From positions 2,498,001 through 2,562,000 of the forward strand of contig NZ_OY761823.1 in assembly GCF_963664965.1 (NCBI RefSeq): a stretch of 64,000 nucleotides of DNA, in the 5' to 3' direction. Below the pieces are notes generated by a model. The model worked only from the letters and a program-made list of their open reading frames with translations, was not told where the DNA came from and ran no database searches. Positions 7,440 through 16,697 of this stretch are shown here, in pieces. Every line of letters starts with the position of its first letter. Within the stretch, counting starts at the first letter, position 1. The translations under genes were made by a program, and so were the position numbers. This DNA comes from an uncultured Pseudodesulfovibrio sp. (GTDB taxonomy: Bacteria; Desulfobacterota; Desulfovibrionia; Desulfovibrionales; Desulfovibrionaceae).

Positions 7440-8545
7440 TGAAACGTATTTTTTTCCCGTTATTATTGCTGCTTACCCTATTGCCTTCAGCGGTCTCCGC
7501 TCAAGACGAAGGCGAAGTGCTTCAGCGTTCTCTACAGCAGGAGCATCAAAAAGCGGATGAAAGGGAAATGAAAGTACGGGAACTGACCAGAAAAGCCGGT
7601 CAGATATCAACGCGACTCTCGGACATTGAAGATGACATCAAATTTCTGAAAAGAAAAATCAGATCACAGGAAAAAATATTAGCCAAAATCAAGGAAGATG
7701 AACACAAGGCGAGGCAGGATCATTTTGCCCTTGAAAAGGAAAAGCAGCGCATCAGTATGGAACTCTCCGGCTTGATGCAGACATTGTGGCCGGTTCATTT
7801 GCAAAATGTTCGAGCCAAGTTTGAAGGGATTGAAAGTTGGGACATGTTCGACCGCCGTTTCAACTGGCTGGCAGATATTTACAAGGCCACAAGCGGCAAG
7901 TTGGAAGAAGCAAAAGTCAATTCTGAACGCATTTCCAGAAACCTTGAAAGGCAACGCCTTTTGGAGAAGGAGGCTGAAGATCAACTTGTCCAGATCAACA
8001 GAAGCAAAGACCATCTCCTTGGAAACAAGTACGCTTTGCGTAAGAATTTAAATAAAATCAGGAAACAACGATCGACTGCCGAATCTGATTTAAGCGAAAT
8101 TCTCGTCACCATTGAAGAGTTGAAATACCAGCTTCAATCACAGAAAACCAAGCGCTTTTCTCTGTATAAACGCAGTCTGCCATGGCCGGTTGACGGTAAA
8201 CTTGTTTCCGGATTCAACTTGCGAGCAAATCCGCCGATACGAGGACTGGCTATCAGTACAGCGCAAGGGGCCGATGTCCGTTCCGTATTCTGGGGCAAAG
8301 TAGTTCACAATGACACCTTGAGAGGATTTGGGCATGTTGTTATACTTTACCATGGGTTTGATTATTACAGCCTCTATGCTTATTTGGCAGAAACCCATGT
8401 TCGAAACGGTCAGGAAGTCGAGAAGGATGAACCTCTCGGTGTGGTAGGGTTTTATCCCAAGGTCGATGGTCCCGGTTTGTATTTTGAATTGCGTTTTCAT
8501 CAAAAACCAATTAACCCAAAACTCTGGTTAACTTCGCTAAAATAA
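7439..8545 (+). CDS. EnvC-like murein hydrolase activator (coiled coil plus degenerate LytM domain)
   Basis: Start at ATG 7439, overlapping the previous stop by one base; this puts a clean signal peptide (about 1-20, ending VSAQ) at the N-terminus of a 368-residue protein. Residues about 25-235 are a long charged coiled coil; the last 120 are an M23/LytM fold. The zinc ligands of active M23 peptidases are missing: the first His is replaced (RGLAIS), YSLYAYL lacks the usual His, and GLYFELR has Tyr for His. It should therefore activate amidases at the division septum rather than cut peptidoglycan itself, as EnvC does. It precedes ctpA, a common neighbour. Confidence 0.85.
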   Translation: MKRIFFPLLLLLTLLPSAVSAQDEGEVLQRSLQQEHQKADEREMKVRELTRKAGQISTRLSDIEDDIKFLKRKIRSQEKILAKIKEDEHKARQDHFALEKEKQRISMELSGLMQTLWPVHLQNVRAKFEGIESWDMFDRRFNWLADIYKATSGKLEEAKVNSERISRNLERQRLLEKEAEDQLVQINRSKDHLLGNKYALRKNLNKIRKQRSTAESDLSEILVTIEELKYQLQSQKTKRFSLYKRSLPWPVDGKLVSGFNLRANPPIRGLAISTAQGADVRSVFWGKVVHNDTLRGFGHVVILYHGFDYYSLYAYLAETHVRNGQEVEKDEPLGVVGFYPKVDGPGLYFELRFHQKPINPKLWLTSLK

Positions 8546-8594
8546 TGCAAAGTTGGCAAAAAATACTTCGACTCCGATATGCGGGGAGGCTTTC

Positions 8595-9878
8595 ATGCGT
8601 GTAGCGCTTTGGATCTGTACATTCTTTCTTCTTTTCACTCTTACGATTGCTCCCGCTCCGACGATGGCGGGAAAAACCGAGCATTTCGAAGCGCTTAAGC
8701 GTTTTTCTCAGGTTCTTGACATGGTGGAAACCTACTACGTCGAACCTATCACCCGTAAAGAGCTGATCGACAACTCCATCAAAGGAATGATCGAACAGCT
8801 TGATCCGCATTCGACGTATCTCACTCCTGAAGATTATAAGGAAATGCAGGTTGATACAGCTGGTAAATTCAGCGGTATCGGCATTGAAATTTCTCAGGAG
8901 CAAGGACGCCTTACCGTAGTTTCTCCCATTGAAGACACTCCGGCTTACAAAGCAGGCCTGCAAGCGGGTGATCTCATCCTTGAAATTGATGGCGAGACCA
9001 CGCAGGACATGACCTTGATGGACGCGGTCAAACACATCCGCGGCAAAAAAGGCACGACGGTTGACCTGCTTATTTTGCACAAGGATTCCAACAAGCCTGA
9101 GGAAGTCGCCATTGTTCGCGGTACGATTCCCATCGTCAGCGTTAAGACGCAGTCTCTTGAAGATGGCTACCTCTATCTTCGTTTGACGAAATTCCATGAG
9201 TCCACCACAAGGAATATGCGTGAGAAGCTCGCAGCATATCAGAAGACTCACAAGCTCAAGGGCATTGTTCTCGACCTTCGCAACAATCCTGGCGGTCTGC
9301 TCGGTCAGGCTGTTTCCGTTGCCGACACGTTCATTAATGACGGCACGATTGTTTACATTCAGGGCAAGGACAAAGCGAATCGAAAGGACTTCTTCGCAGC
9401 AGGTAACAGCAAGGAGGCGAAAGTGCCTCTCGTCACTCTGATTAACGCCGGTTCCGCTTCCGCTTCCGAAATCGTTGCCGGTGCCATTCAGGACCACAAG
9501 CGTGGCCTGATCGTTGGCGAGCGTTCCTTTGGCAAGGGATCGGTTCAGACTATCATTCCCATGGCTGATGGGTCCGGTATCAAATTGACGACTGCTCTTT
9601 ACTACACTCCCAATGGCCGTTCCATTCAGGCCGAGGGAATTGAACCTGACATTCGCATTCCCTTTGTTGCGCCGGTCAAGGACGAAGACAAGGCCATGCG
9701 TGAACGGTTCACAGTTCGAGAAAAAGACCTGAGCCGTCACCTTGAAAATGGCAGTAAAGCCAAAAAGGACAAGGATTTGGACGCTGAAAAGGCCAAGGAA
9801 ATGCTTGAACGCGACAATCAGCTGAGAATGGCTTTGGAATTGGTGAAGAGCCTGCCGAAGCTCAAAGAAATTCAGTAA
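8595..9878 (+). CDS. ctpA: C-terminal processing protease (S41 family)
   Basis: Start at ATG 8595 gives a signal peptide (residues 1-25, ending TMAG) and 427 residues in total; an earlier in-frame ATG at 8553 would add a polar stretch before it. An N-terminal helical region is followed by a PDZ domain (about 85-165) and the S41 catalytic core with NAGSASASEIVAGA (nucleophile Ser) and GERSFGKGSVQ (general-base Lys). The C-terminus is very Lys/Glu-rich. Such proteases trim or degrade periplasmic proteins, often murein hydrolases, which fits the EnvC-like neighbour upstream. Confidence 0.95.
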   Translation: MRVALWICTFFLLFTLTIAPAPTMAGKTEHFEALKRFSQVLDMVETYYVEPITRKELIDNSIKGMIEQLDPHSTYLTPEDYKEMQVDTAGKFSGIGIEISQEQGRLTVVSPIEDTPAYKAGLQAGDLILEIDGETTQDMTLMDAVKHIRGKKGTTVDLLILHKDSNKPEEVAIVRGTIPIVSVKTQSLEDGYLYLRLTKFHESTTRNMREKLAAYQKTHKLKGIVLDLRNNPGGLLGQAVSVADTFINDGTIVYIQGKDKANRKDFFAAGNSKEAKVPLVTLINAGSASASEIVAGAIQDHKRGLIVGERSFGKGSVQTIIPMADGSGIKLTTALYYTPNGRSIQAEGIEPDIRIPFVAPVKDEDKAMRERFTVREKDLSRHLENGSKAKKDKDLDAEKAKEMLERDNQLRMALELVKSLPKLKEIQ

Positions 9879-9886
9879 AAAGGATA

Positions 9887-11125
9887 ATGGTTCCCATGGA
9901 CGATCGTTCCCTGGAAGAAACCACACAGGAAAAGCCCGGGCCGGACAGCTTCTTGAGGAAGCTGTATCGGCCCGGGCCTCTTGTTTTCTTCTTTATCGCA
10001 GCTTTTCTGGGGTTGGCTTTTATAGGTTACTCCCTGCTGCAATCCCCTACTCCTCCTCCGCAGGTCATTGAACCTCCGCAGACAGCGCCTGTCACTTCCA
10101 AGGTGTACGAGGAAGATACTTCTTCAGAAATGGAAGATCAGGTCAAACAGATTGATCTGGCCATCATCGAAACCATGCGCGATTTGAAGATCGCAATGAA
10201 CCAACTGAATCTGCTGGATGTTGAAATTCGGGAAAAGGATGGACACGGGTATCATTACCAGGTCCTTCAGCTTCCTGCCCTTTCGGATAGAAAAGCTTTT
10301 CTGACAACACTGCATAAACGGCTGGCTGCTCGTCATTCTGAAGCTGCCATTGCGGATAATAGCCCCAAAGAGGCGCTGATTTCCATTGGCGCACTGCCAA
10401 CGCACCGTTTGTTGCTGAAAGCCATCCCGATGCAGCTTCCTGTGCCGCAAGAAAAAAACGGACCTCTTTTGGCTATTGTCATTGACGACATTGGTGAAAA
10501 CAAGGCGGTCCTCAGGGGATTGGTCAATCTCGATTTTCCCGTCACTTTGGCAGTCTGGCCCAATGCAAGTTTTACCAGAGAGTCTGTCGAACTGATTGTT
10601 GAAAAGAAGCATGAGCTTATTATCCATTTCCCAATGGAGCCAAGGCAATACCCTCGGTATAATCCCGGCGATGATGCCCTGTTTGTCAGCATGTCGGACG
10701 ATGCCATTCGTAAACGTGTGGCACTCAATGTCTCCATGATTCCGGAAGCCATTGGCGTGAACAATCATATGGGCTCACGATTCACGGAAGATACGGAAAA
10801 GATGCAGGTTGCCCTCAAAGCATTCAGGCAACATGGTCTTTTCTTTTTGGATAGCCTGACCACTGGCAAGAGTGTCGGCAGGTCTGCTGCCAAGCAGACG
10901 GCGACTCCTTTTTACGAGCGAGACATCTTCATAGATAATGTTAAAGACGTAAACGCGATTGTTCACCAATTGAAAAAAGCTGAAAATGTCGCTCGGAAAC
11001 AGGGAACAGCCATAGCCATCGGTCATCCTTACCGGGAAACTTTGTCCGCGTTGAAAAAATGGGCTGCTACTAGAGGGGCTTCTGTTAATCTTGTTTCGAT
11101 TTCTAAAATCCCGGCAGCAAAATAG
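9887..11125 (+). CDS. Divergent polysaccharide deacetylase family protein
   Basis: A 412-residue protein with a polar 25-residue N-terminus, one membrane anchor (about 29-51), a proline-rich linker and a periplasmic domain. The domain starts with LAIVIDDIGEN and carries FPVTLAVWPN and NNHMGSRFT, the pattern of the divergent (YibQ-like) polysaccharide deacetylases that accompany EnvC and CtpA in many Gram-negatives. The enzymatic activity of this branch is unproven. Two ATGs compete: 9887, three bases from AGGA, and 9896, at better distance; I keep the longer one with reservation. Confidence 0.85.
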   Translation: MVPMDDRSLEETTQEKPGPDSFLRKLYRPGPLVFFFIAAFLGLAFIGYSLLQSPTPPPQVIEPPQTAPVTSKVYEEDTSSEMEDQVKQIDLAIIETMRDLKIAMNQLNLLDVEIREKDGHGYHYQVLQLPALSDRKAFLTTLHKRLAARHSEAAIADNSPKEALISIGALPTHRLLLKAIPMQLPVPQEKNGPLLAIVIDDIGENKAVLRGLVNLDFPVTLAVWPNASFTRESVELIVEKKHELIIHFPMEPRQYPRYNPGDDALFVSMSDDAIRKRVALNVSMIPEAIGVNNHMGSRFTEDTEKMQVALKAFRQHGLFFLDSLTTGKSVGRSAAKQTATPFYERDIFIDNVKDVNAIVHQLKKAENVARKQGTAIAIGHPYRETLSALKKWAATRGASVNLVSISKIPAAK

Positions 11126-11490
11126 ACTGTGTCATCACCGGTCTTTTAAAGAGGCACCCAATTCTCGGTTAATCACTTCATTAAGAGTTCTTTTCAGTTT
11201 GTAACATGCTGATTTTATATATACATTCATTGGACGCGAATAGGCTGTTGTGCTTTTTGCATAATTTTTTCCAGACTTTTTCTCAAAAAAAAAGGCATTG
11301 AGCCAGCCTCGTACTATTGCTTTCGTGTGATTGGGCGTGTAACAATTTCTTAAGTGAAACACCCATTCTGCCGAAAAGAATAGATAGAGTCGGTCCATTT
11401 TTTGCTAATTGTTTCACTGTGTTCAAAATACCGGCACAGGCCGGTGGCAAACGGGCCGAAAAATCGGCGAACAAATGAGGCTTTTTCCCA
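11126..11490 (+). other. Gene-free stretch before fliM
   Basis: AT-rich, with no credible open frame on either strand (the leftward frame at 11135-11398 has no ribosome site or domain). A six-base-pair hairpin, ACCGGC/GCCGGT, sits at 11430-11445 without a T tract. I found no convincing sigma-70, sigma-28 or sigma-54 promoter, although fliM must have one here. Confidence 0.6.
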
Positions 11491-12468
11491 ATGAGCAAAA
11501 TCCTCGAACAAGATGAAGTTGATGCCCTGCTCCGGGGCTTATCCGGTGGGGATGTAGAAACGGAAACCGAAATACCGGAGGATGACTCCGGTGTGGTCTC
11601 GTTTGATCTGGCCAATCAGGACAGAATTATTCGTGGCCGCATGCCCGTTCTCGAAATCGTCAACGATCGTTTTGCACGACTTTGCACCAACGCACTTGCC
11701 AATACCATGCGTAAGCGTGTGGATATCAACCCGATATCCATTGATATGTCCAAATTCGGCGATTTCATGCGTTCCTTGCCGGTCCCGACGTCCATCTCCA
11801 TTTTCAAGATGGATCCTTTGCGCGGCAACGCCCTGCTCGTTGTAGATTCCCGTCTTGTCTTCGCCTTGGTGGAAAACTTTTTCGGTGGTGCCGGCAGTCA
11901 GCCCAAGGTTGAAGGACGTGATTTCACTCCGATCGAACAGGCAATTGTCGAACGTGTGGTCAAGATTGCATTGGCCAATATGGAGGAATCCTGGAAGCCG
12001 GTCCATGAAGTGCACGTCGAGATGGTTCGCACTGAGGTAAATCCCCAGTTTGCCGCCATTGTTCCGCCTTCCGATGTCGTTATCGTCGTAACGTTCGAGG
12101 TTGAGCTTGAAAATGCCATCGGTTCTCTGATCGTCTGTCTGCCATATGCGACAATGGAACCGATTCGTTCAAAGCTGCACGCTTCTTTTCAGTCTGAGCG
12201 TCTTGAAGTCGACCATGTCTGGATCAATCGATTCAAGGAACGGCTCATGGAAACACCTGTGGAAATGGTGGTACGCATGGGACGAACGACCATCAGTGGC
12301 CGCCAGTTACTGTATCTTCAGGAAGGAGACATCATCCTGCTTGATACGGATGAAGACGAAATGCTTGAAGCGGAAGTGGAAGGCGTCCGTAAATTCTACG
12401 GATATCCGGGCCGCGTAAAAGGCAACAAATCTTTCCAGGTGACCAAGGAAGAAGAGATTCGTTTTTAA
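11491..12468 (+). CDS. fliM: Flagellar motor switch protein FliM
   Basis: Component of the cytoplasmic C ring that sets rotation direction and binds CheY-P. The N-terminal motif ILEQDEVDALLRGL is the FliM CheY-binding helix; the middle CheC-like domain contains FFGGAG near residue 131; the C-terminal SpoA domain ends the 325-residue protein at normal length. GAGG lies 11 bases before the ATG. It is not within a visible flagellar operon here; neighbours are an envelope gene and an ABC importer. Confidence 0.97.
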   Translation: MSKILEQDEVDALLRGLSGGDVETETEIPEDDSGVVSFDLANQDRIIRGRMPVLEIVNDRFARLCTNALANTMRKRVDINPISIDMSKFGDFMRSLPVPTSISIFKMDPLRGNALLVVDSRLVFALVENFFGGAGSQPKVEGRDFTPIEQAIVERVVKIALANMEESWKPVHEVHVEMVRTEVNPQFAAIVPPSDVVIVVTFEVELENAIGSLIVCLPYATMEPIRSKLHASFQSERLEVDHVWINRFKERLMETPVEMVVRMGRTTISGRQLLYLQEGDIILLDTDEDEMLEAEVEGVRKFYGYPGRVKGNKSFQVTKEEEIRF

Positions 12469-12491
12469 CGTGTTTTGACAATATTGACTTC

Positions 12492-12517
12492 AAGGCCGCA
12501 AATGCGGCCTTTTTTAT
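12492..12517 (+). terminator. Terminator after fliM
   Basis: AAGGCCGC, loop AAAT, GCGGCCTT, then TTTTAT: a compact textbook intrinsic terminator. Confidence 0.92.
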
Positions 12518-12597
12518 GTCTGGTTTTCGCGAATCACTTGACTTTCAGGTGCTCGCCAGTCCAGATACTACAGAAATATTTTGGAGGAGCCTGTCCC

Positions 12598-13548
12598 ATG
12601 AAAAAAGTACTGTTGTCCTTGCTGGCAATTCTTGTGGTTGCCACCACGGCATTTGCCGGAAAAACCTACACTGTTTCCGTTACACAGATTGTCGAGCACC
12701 CTTCGCTTGACGCCATGCGTAACGGCGTCATTGATCGTCTGAAAGAAAAAGGCGCGGATGCCGAGTTCAATGTTCATATTGCTCAGGGCAATGCCGCTAC
12801 CAACATCCAGATTGTCAATCAAATGAGGGATGAACAGCCAGACCTCATTCTTGCTATCGCCACTCCCGGCGCTCAGGCCGCTGCACAGAAAATTCATGAC
12901 CGACCTATTCTCTTTACAGGCGTGACCGACCCTGTCTCGGCCGGACTGGTCAAGGATCTCCAGAACTCTGACGGGAAGAATATTACCGGCATGACCGACT
13001 TCCCGCCAATCGACAAGCACATTGAATTGATTCAGGAAGTCGTTCCGACCGTTAAGAGTATTGGCGTCATATATAATGCAGGTGAGCCCAACTCGGTTGT
13101 ACTGGTCAACAAACTGAACGAGGAGGCTGCAAAGGCCGGTCTCGCAGTAGAAGAAGCCACCATCGCCAACTCCAGTGGTGTGTATCAGGCAGCCAAAAGT
13201 CTGGTCGGACGCTGTGATGTCATTTACATTCCCACTGACAACACCGCCATTTCCGCTTTGGAGTCCGCCATCAAGGTATGCAAGCAGAATCGTTTGCCGC
13301 TTATCGTCGGTGATGTTGATTCTGTTGCCCGTGGCGCCATTGCTGCCATCGCAGTTGATTATTATCAGATGGGACTTCAAACCGGCGACATGGCTTACAA
13401 AATTCTTGTTGATGGCATCAAGCCGGCAGACATGCCCGTCGAGTTGCTCCACAACCTGAATCTGCATGTTAACAAGAAAGCTGCCGCCTCCATGGGCGTC
13501 ACCCTTCCCGAAACGGTTATCAAACGAGCTGCCAAAGTCATCGAATAA
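12598..13548 (+). CDS. ABC transporter substrate-binding protein, TrpX-like (DUF534 family)
   Basis: Start at ATG 12598 after TTGGAGGAG; it opens with a signal peptide ending TAFA-GKTY. The 316-residue mature fold is the two-lobed periplasmic binding protein of the uncharacterised/TrpX family (for example NQMRDEQPDLILAIATPG and IGVIYNAGEPNS). TrpX was named for tryptophan uptake in streptococci, but relatives bind other small aromatic or purine-like ligands, so the cargo here is open. The importer is completed by the permease and ATPase genes downstream; a terminator between binding protein and permease suggests higher output of the former. Confidence 0.9.
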   Translation: MKKVLLSLLAILVVATTAFAGKTYTVSVTQIVEHPSLDAMRNGVIDRLKEKGADAEFNVHIAQGNAATNIQIVNQMRDEQPDLILAIATPGAQAAAQKIHDRPILFTGVTDPVSAGLVKDLQNSDGKNITGMTDFPPIDKHIELIQEVVPTVKSIGVIYNAGEPNSVVLVNKLNEEAAKAGLAVEEATIANSSGVYQAAKSLVGRCDVIYIPTDNTAISALESAIKVCKQNRLPLIVGDVDSVARGAIAAIAVDYYQMGLQTGDMAYKILVDGIKPADMPVELLHNLNLHVNKKAAASMGVTLPETVIKRAAKVIE

Positions 13549-13586
13549 AAGCTTGGCATTTGCGTATTTGACGCAATAAGTATACA

Positions 13587-13619
13587 AGGCGCGTTGTCCG
13601 CAACGCGCCTTTCTCTTTG
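13587..13619 (+). terminator. Intra-operon terminator between binding protein and permease
   Basis: AGGCGCGTTG, loop TCCG, CAACGCGCCT, followed by TTCTCTTTG. The interrupted T tract suggests incomplete termination, which would make more binding protein than permease. Confidence 0.75.
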
Positions 13620-13661
13620 TATTCAGGATATCGCGGTCAACCGACTTCAACAGGAAACAGC

Positions 13662-14561
13662 ATGACCACTTACGCACTTTTCGGAGCTATGGAACAGGGA
13701 TTCGCCTATGGCCTCATGGTTATCGGTGTTTATCTCACATTCCGGGTGCTTGATTTTCCGGATCTTACCGTTGACGGCAGCCTTCCACTCGGAGCGGCTG
13801 TCTCCGCTGTAGTTATTACGTCCGGCCACTCCCCTCTTCTTGCAATCTTTTTAGCAGCTTGTGCCGGGTTCATTGCTGGAGCCGTGACTGGAATTCTGAA
13901 TACCAAATTCAAGATTCTTCATTTGCTGGCTTCCATTCTGACCATGATTTCGCTGTACTCGATCAACCTTCGAATAATGGGACGCCCCAACATGGCCCTT
14001 CTTGGACAGGACACCGTTGTGGACTGGTTCATGAACTTTTCCGGATTCGTCGCCTATCTTTCCACACCGATTTTCTTTGGAATCATTTGCTTTATCGCTG
14101 TGTTCATACTCATCTGGTTTCTGCACACCGAACACGGTCTGGCTTTTCTGGCAACCGGTGACAACATCCAGATGATCACCAGTCAGGGAGTCAACACCGA
14201 CAACGTCATTATTTTCGGTGTCGGCTTGTCAAATGCGCTGGTCGCCGCTTCCGGAGCCCTTGTGGCTCAGAATCAGGGAGCTGCGGACGTGAACATGGGC
14301 GTCGGCACCATCATTGCCGGTCTTGCCTCGGTCATTATCGGTGAAACCGTCTTTGGCGACAAAACCATTTCTCGAGCGCTCATTGCCGCGTTGCTCGGTT
14401 CGGTCCTGTACCGTATCGCGATCGCCTTGGCCCTCGGACTCAAACTTGGCAGCTTCTCCTTCACACCGAGTGACCTCAACCTCATTACTGCCCTGCTTGT
14501 CATTTTTGCACTCGTCATGCCGAGAATGAAACAGAAATTCATCGCCCGGAGGGCTTCATGA
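13662..14561 (+). CDS. ABC transporter permease (TrpY-like)
   Basis: Start at ATG 13662; the protein has 299 residues and eight or nine hydrophobic segments in the branched-chain/ribose permease fold. GLSNALVAASGALVAQNQGAAD is the kind of cytoplasmic coupling loop seen in the family, and FPDLTVDGS near residue 35 is typical of the TrpY/uncharacterised group. Its stop overlaps the ATPase start (ATGA), so the two are translationally coupled. Confidence 0.9.
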   Translation: MTTYALFGAMEQGFAYGLMVIGVYLTFRVLDFPDLTVDGSLPLGAAVSAVVITSGHSPLLAIFLAACAGFIAGAVTGILNTKFKILHLLASILTMISLYSINLRIMGRPNMALLGQDTVVDWFMNFSGFVAYLSTPIFFGIICFIAVFILIWFLHTEHGLAFLATGDNIQMITSQGVNTDNVIIFGVGLSNALVAASGALVAQNQGAADVNMGVGTIIAGLASVIIGETVFGDKTISRALIAALLGSVLYRIAIALALGLKLGSFSFTPSDLNLITALLVIFALVMPRMKQKFIARRAS

Positions 14562-15352
14562 TAGAAATTTCAGCCCTCAACAAGGCGTTCAACAAGGGGG
14601 ACGTCAACGAAGTTGTCGCCCTCAACAATGTTTCCCTGAAAGTCAACAAGGGAGACTTCATCACCATCATCGGTTCCAACGGAGCCGGTAAATCCACGTT
14701 TCTGAACGCTCTTGCCGGCACGTTCCCGCTTGATTCGGGTCGAATCGTACTGGCTGATGAAGACGTGACCAAATGGCCCGAATACAAACGTGCCGCACTT
14801 ATTGGCCGTGTGTTTCAGGACCCCCTTCTCGGAACATGTTCCGGAGCGACCATTGAACAGAACCTCGCCATGGCCATGAAGCGTGGCAAGAAGCGCGGGC
14901 TGTCCATGGGGGTCAAAACGAACGATAGAAAACATTTCAAGGAACAGCTTTCCATTCTGAAACTCGGACTTGAGGATCGACTCAAGACCAGAACCGGATT
15001 GCTTTCCGGCGGTCAGCGTCAAGCTCTGACAATGCTTATGGCAACCTTGGTTCGCCCGAAGCTGTTGCTCCTTGACGAACATACTGCCGCCCTTGACCCG
15101 AAGACGGGTGGCATGATTCTCGATATCACGGCTGAAATTGTGCAATCGCAAGAATTGACGGCTCTGATGGTCACACACAACATGAATCAGGCCATCAGCA
15201 TGGGTAATCGTCTCATCATGTTCCACCGCGGCGAAATTGTCCTGGACATTGCCGGGGAGGAAAAAAAGAACCTCAAGGTCGAAGACCTTCTCCTGCGTTT
15301 TTCCAAATTGCGCGGAGAGGAAGGCGTCTCAGACCGAATGTTGCTTTGTTAG
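14558..15352 (+). CDS. ABC transporter ATP-binding protein (TrpZ-like)
   Basis: ATPase subunit of the preceding importer, 264 residues. Walker A is GSNGAGKS, the signature is LSGGQRQ, Walker B is LLLLDEHTAALDP, and the switch His is in VTHNMNQA. It starts inside the permease stop codon. A hairpin AGGACTG/CAGTCCT follows at its end without a T tract. Confidence 0.92.
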   Translation: MIEISALNKAFNKGDVNEVVALNNVSLKVNKGDFITIIGSNGAGKSTFLNALAGTFPLDSGRIVLADEDVTKWPEYKRAALIGRVFQDPLLGTCSGATIEQNLAMAMKRGKKRGLSMGVKTNDRKHFKEQLSILKLGLEDRLKTRTGLLSGGQRQALTMLMATLVRPKLLLLDEHTAALDPKTGGMILDITAEIVQSQELTALMVTHNMNQAISMGNRLIMFHRGEIVLDIAGEEKKNLKVEDLLLRFSKLRGEEGVSDRMLLC

Positions 15353-15436
15353 GACTGTTTTTCCGGGCAGTCCTGGGGATATAGTGGCAAATTCCTGCCT
15401 ATACGTATAAGAAAGAAACTCACAAGGGAGATTCAA

Positions 15437-15859
15437 ATGGCTATCGAAAAAACTTTTTCCATCATCAAGCCTGACGCAGTGGAACGCAACCTCATCGGCG
15501 ACATCCTCAAAATGATCACCGAGTCCGGTCTCAAGATCAAGGCCATGAAGATGATCCACATGGATCGCGCCAAGGCTGAAGGTTTCTACGCCGTCCACAA
15601 GGAACGCCCCTTCTTCGGCGAACTGGTTGATTACATGATCTCCGGTCCTGTCGTCGTTTCCTGCCTGGAAGGCGAAAACGCTATCGAAGCATACCGTAAC
15701 CTCATGGGCGCAACCAACCCGGCAGAAGCCGAAGAGGGAACCATCCGTGCAGCTTTCGGCCAGAACATTCAGAACAACTCCTGCCACGGTTCCGACGGTC
15801 CTGACACCGCCAAGACCGAGGTGGCTTACTTCTTCAACGACGACGAGCTGGTGGGCTAA
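15437..15859 (+). CDS. ndk: Nucleoside diphosphate kinase
   Basis: Transfers the gamma phosphate between nucleoside triphosphates and diphosphates through a phosphohistidine. The 140-residue sequence is intact: FSIIKPDAV at the N-terminus and the active-site motif NNSCHGSD with His117. AAGGGAG precedes the ATG. Its stop overlaps the proC start (TAATG). Confidence 0.98.
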   Translation: MAIEKTFSIIKPDAVERNLIGDILKMITESGLKIKAMKMIHMDRAKAEGFYAVHKERPFFGELVDYMISGPVVVSCLEGENAIEAYRNLMGATNPAEAEEGTIRAAFGQNIQNNSCHGSDGPDTAKTEVAYFFNDDELVG

Positions 15860-16662
15860 TGACAAAAAAAATCGGGTTTATCGGTGTAGGTAACATGGGA
15901 TCGGCCATTATCAGTGGTCTTGCATCCCGTGATGACATTCAGATTCATGGAACGGATCCGAACTCTGCCAAGGTGTATGCTCTCAGCAAACAGTTTGGAA
16001 TCGTTGTTCAGGAGAATGCTGTGGATCTTGCCAAGGTATGTGATTACATTCTGCTGGCTGTCAAACCACAGCAGGCCGAACCCGTAGTCAGGGAAATTGC
16101 TTCCAAACTGGACGATTCCAAATGCCTTGTTTCCATTTGTGCAGGCATCAAGCAATCGCAATACAAGGAATGGGTGGACAATCGCTGCCCCGTTGTCCGG
16201 GTCATGCCGAACACCCCCGCCCTTGTCTCCGAAGGCGTTTCTGCCGTCTGTCTGGATGATGATGGACTGACTGATGAAATGCGTGAGTTTGTTCCGAGCC
16301 TCTTCGAGGCTGTCGGTCAGGCACATGTTCTGTCGGAAAAGCAGTTCGATGCCTTTACCGGCGTTATCGGCTCCGGTCCCGCATATGTATTCTACTTCAT
16401 GGATGCCATGATAGAATCCGGTGTGGCACTTGGCTTGACGCGTCAGCAGGCGACGGAAATGGTCAAAGGCCTTTTCCTTGGCTCTGCCAAACTCGCAAGC
16501 GAAAGCGAATACTCCGTAACACAGCTTCGTGAGATGGTTACATCTCCCGGCGGAACGACCGCCAGAGCGCTTATGCACTTTGATCGTCAGGCCATGCGTG
16601 GTGACATCATTGACGGCGTTTTCGAATGCTATCTGCGAAGTATCGAACTCGGCGAAAAGTAA
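15859..16662 (+). CDS. proC: Pyrroline-5-carboxylate reductase
   Basis: Last enzyme of proline synthesis, reducing pyrroline-5-carboxylate with NAD(P)H. The dinucleotide motif GFIGVGNMGSAI (5-16) and the C-terminal signature REMVTSPGGTTARAL are present; 267 residues is the normal size. It is translationally coupled to ndk and ends at a strong terminator. Confidence 0.97.
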   Translation: MTKKIGFIGVGNMGSAIISGLASRDDIQIHGTDPNSAKVYALSKQFGIVVQENAVDLAKVCDYILLAVKPQQAEPVVREIASKLDDSKCLVSICAGIKQSQYKEWVDNRCPVVRVMPNTPALVSEGVSAVCLDDDGLTDEMREFVPSLFEAVGQAHVLSEKQFDAFTGVIGSGPAYVFYFMDAMIESGVALGLTRQQATEMVKGLFLGSAKLASESEYSVTQLREMVTSPGGTTARALMHFDRQAMRGDIIDGVFECYLRSIELGEK

Positions 16663-16666
16663 ATTG

Positions 16667-16697
16667 AAAGGGCTCCGAAAGGAGCCCTTTTTTTTAT
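16667..16697. terminator. Bidirectional terminator between proC and cbiB
   Basis: AAAGGGCTCC, loop GAAA, GGAGCCCTT, then eight T; the left side is A-rich enough to work for the leftward cbiB transcript too, whose stop lies inside it. Confidence 0.92.

Noticed and set aside
8511-9926. 471-codon frame opposite ctpA
   Set aside because: Antisense shadow of a clearly conserved protease; no ribosome site and no motif.
12568-13677. 369-codon frame opposite the TrpX-like gene
   Set aside because: Antisense of a conserved binding protein and across its terminator.
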